From assembly GCA_965116865.1 (NCBI GenBank), contig OZ220727.1, positions 1,860,001-1,924,000 of the forward strand: a DNA stretch of 64,000 bases. The letters run 5' to 3'. Origin of the DNA: Aldehydirespirator sp965116865 (GTDB lineage Bacteria > Actinomycetota > Acidimicrobiia > Acidimicrobiales > Aldehydirespiratoraceae). The position numbers and the translations under genes are program-made. The notes under the pieces are model-generated. The model was not told the origin of the DNA. It was given only the letters and a program-made list of their open reading frames with translations, and searched no databases. Positions 62,039 through 64,000 of this stretch are shown here, piece after piece; the stretch's first letter is position 1; each line of letters starts with the position of its first letter.

Positions 62039-63724
62039 GTGGCAGACTTGGAGTCTCGCACCGGGCTTCCGTTGATCGGCAAGGTCGCTGCGGTCTGCCT
62101 GGTATTGATGCTGCTGGCCCCAGGGTCCATCCCCTCCGCGCAGCAGTCGCCCGACGGGACCGATCGGCCAGAAGCCGTCTATGACGACACCGACCCGGAG
62201 GCCTACTACTACGCGGCGGTCTGGAACCTGGCCGCCAGAGGCGTCTTGCGCGGGACCGACTGCACAACCGACAGGTTCTGTCCCGACCAGGCGCTGACGC
62301 GGCAGCATGCGGCTGTATGGCTGACCCGCGTCCTCGACGGCGGCCACGAGACGCCAGCCACGACGACCACCACCGCACCAACCACCACCGCACCAACCAC
62401 CACCGCACCACCAGCCGCTGCCACGACCACGGCGACGGTGCCGGTTCCCGACTTTGTAGACGTTGCCGCCGACTTGTGGTGGAGGCCCCATGTCGAGCGT
62501 CTGGCCGCCCTGGGGGTGACCGCCGGATGCGAGAGCGACCCGCCGCGCTTCTGCCCGAGCAACAGCATCAGCCGGGCACAGATGGCGAGCCTCCTAGTCC
62601 GAGCCTTCGATCTCCCGTCCGCAGTTCCGGGGGGCTTCGACGACATCGGGCCGGACAGCGTCCACTACGGCAGCGTCAACCGGATATATGCAGCCGGGAT
62701 CACCACCGGTTGCCGACAGGAGCCCTTGCGCTTCTGCCCCTCGGAGCGAGTCACCCGAGCCCAGATGGCGGTCTTCCTCGACCGCGCCATGACCTGGTCA
62801 GGCGACGACGCTGCTGCGAAAGTGCCTGAGTCGGCAGAGCCCAGCACTGCCACCGCCACGACAGCCCCCATCCCGACAACCGCCGAAACTACCACCACGA
62901 CCGTTCCACCCACCACGACGACAACCACCGTTCCGCCAACAACCACGACCGTTCCACCCACCACGACGACAACCACCGTTCCGCCAACAACCACGACCGT
63001 TCCACCCACCACGACGACAACCACAACAACCTCCCCACCAACGACTGCAACCACCACGACCACGACAACCACCACGACGACAACGACGACTACCCTGCCG
63101 CCCACGACGGTGACACCGACACAGGTGTCCGGCGACGAAGCGGACGTCACAGCGTCCGCACTCGACAAGAACAACTGGAACCACGAAGATTTCCCGACAC
63201 CCTTGGAAGAGACGAAGGAAATCGGCAAGAGATGCGGCAAGGACTGCCAGCGGAGAATCGACGAGCCGAAGTACCTGACACCGGCCTCGCGGGTAGGCAG
63301 CCTAGATGACAACGACTTGGTGGTCGTGTTGAGCTACGACGGCCATGCCAGGGCCTATTCGATCGACACGTTGGAGAACACAGGCAACAAGTACATCGAA
63401 GTCATAAACGACACCCTCGGAACCACGCCCGTTGCCGTCGCCTATTGACCGCCATGCGACACAGCCGTGGGGTACCTGCGGACATCGGGAGACAGGACAC
63501 TGAGCTTCGGCGTGTCCGGCTGGCTGCATCGCCTCGGCGGCGACCCCGGCCCCTTCGAATTGGTCATGTACGACGACCAAACCGAGACGCTGTGGCTCTA
63601 TCTCGAAGGAAAGGCCGTCGCTGGGGAGCTCACCGGCACCAGACTGACCCTCATCTCGATGCCCAGCATGCGATTCTCGGAGTTCAAGGCCAAGTACCCC
63701 GACGGCTACGTCTGGACGCTCTGA
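62039..63724 (+). CDS. secreted SLH-repeat DUF3179 protein, predicted selenoprotein (in-frame TGA at 63446)
   Basis: 561 residues if the TGA at 63446-63448 (codon 470) is read as Sec. Signal peptide (VAAVCLVLMLLAPGSIPSAQ), three SLH-like repeats (about residues 55-105, 140-195, 200-255; each with a Cys-xn-FCP pair such as GTDCTTDRFCPDQALTRQ), a Thr/Pro-rich linker (residues ~265-360), then a DUF3179 domain: DNDLVVVLSYDGHARAYSID, INDTLGTTPVAVAY-U-PPCDTAVGYL, RTLSFGVSGWLHRL, FELVMYDDQTETLWLYLEGK. Family members have YCPLC where this has Y-U-P-P-C. No other frame lesion occurs. Function of DUF3179 is unknown; UxxC suggests a redox site. Confidence 0.75.
63446..63481 (+). promoter_or_regulatory. 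SECIS-like hairpin after the DUF3179 TGA
   Basis: Bases 17-23 after the UGA (CCGUGGG) pair with 27-33 (CCUGCGG) with two G-U pairs, leaving a short loop GUA (or GGUAC if the last pair opens). Loop position and G content fit the bacterial SECIS rule and resemble the fdh hairpin in this window (GGU in the loop). Hand-predicted. Confidence 0.6.
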
Positions 63725-63962
63725 CCGCGCCAACGCCGGCAGGCACCACCCGCCGGTCGGCACGCCGCGCGGCGCGGCGACGTCTGGACGCTCTGACCGC
63801 GCCAACGCCGGCAGGGGCATTCCTGCCCACCGCCACAGTGCGGACGACACGGCCCAGCCACCGAATTCCCACGCTACGGCGCCATCGGAATGAGACGCGC
63901 GACGCGCACGCCCCGGCCCGGCGATGCGCTCTGACGAATTCCCTCGCTACGGTGCCATCGGA
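63712..63962. repeat. short duplications copying the ends of both flanking genes
   Basis: GTCTGGACGCTCTGACCGCG, the last codons and stop of the DUF3179 gene, recurs at 63782, continuing as CCAACGCCGGCAG. Further on, GCCATCGGAATGAGA with similar upstream sequence (GAATTCCC-CGCTACGG) occurs twice, ending at 63895 and 63968, the second being the proS start. No gene lies in 63725-63962. Confidence 0.85.
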
Positions 63963-64000
63963 ATGAGATGGTCGAAGCTGTTCGCACCCACGCTGCGCGA
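63963..64000 (+). CDS. proS: prolyl-tRNA synthetase, 5' end only
   Basis: The last 38 bases encode MRWSKLFAPTLR, matching the prolyl-tRNA synthetase N-terminus (M..S..F.PTLRE). The gene runs off the right edge. Only 12 codons are visible, so this is a motif-based call. The start region has been duplicated upstream (ATGAGA at 63890). Confidence 0.65.
   Translation, partial: MRWSKLFAPTLR

Noticed and set aside
1..64000. tRNA, rRNA, riboswitch or origin of replication
   Set aside because: No cloverleaf, conserved rRNA segment, Moco/other riboswitch consensus or DnaA-box cluster was recognised by eye. A covariance-model scan would be needed to exclude small RNAs.

Overview
The window is GC-rich DNA from a high-GC actinobacterium. 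A member of the Acidimicrobiia is the best guess, but that is inference. Supporting content is a DUF222/13E12-HNH protein, an actinobacterial-type ferrochelatase with Cys residues for a [2Fe-2S] cluster, the MEP-pathway gene dxs, SLH-like repeats in a secreted protein, and frequent GTG starts. No rRNA, tRNA or CRISPR array was recognised. Minisatellite-like tandem arrays (47, 48, 54, 63 and 66 bp units) and short direct duplications are unusually common. Many of the short ones copy the end of a neighbouring gene.

Layout. 1-22.3 kb is mostly housekeeping: a cell-surface glycan block (pyruvyl transferase-like protein, UPF0104 flippase-like protein, UDP-GlcNAc 2-epimerase), a molybdenum-cofactor block (moaC, moaA, moeA), plsY, an FmdB zinc ribbon, a SAF-like membrane protein, uppP, the tldD/tldE pair, a PAP2-like membrane protein, dxs, a NifU-domain protein, a crotonase, ferrochelatase and mutM. 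22.3-54.7 kb is an accessory island. It carries IS630, IS3 and IS5-like elements, a 94-95 bp TA-flanked MITE-like repeat, a six-gene operon matching SspBCD-SspFGH DNA phosphorothioation defence, a three-gene TIGR04255 operon, three type II toxin-antitoxin pairs, relics of a second SspB and of a DUF4143 protein, and McrBC. Two ordinary metabolic genes (47.5-49.5 kb) lie inside the island.

54.9-59.7 kb encodes an NAD-linked formate dehydrogenase. Its catalytic subunit is split into two polypeptides, and the larger part has an in-frame TGA exactly at the conserved Cys/Sec position, followed by a SECIS-like hairpin. 60.1-63.7 kb holds a TlpA-like lipoprotein and a secreted SLH-DUF3179 protein. 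In the latter, one in-frame TGA replaces the first Cys of a CPxC motif (UPPC) and is also followed by a SECIS-like hairpin. This predicted DUF3179 selenoprotein is the most novel item in the window. proS begins at the right edge.

The parts fit together. The moa/moe genes supply the molybdenum cofactor that the formate dehydrogenase needs. Two independent UGA/SECIS sites imply that the genome encodes selenocysteine machinery, although none lies in this window. The defence island combines backbone-modification defence, modification-dependent restriction and toxin-antitoxin pairs among mobile elements. All identifications come from reading motifs by eye; no database search was run.
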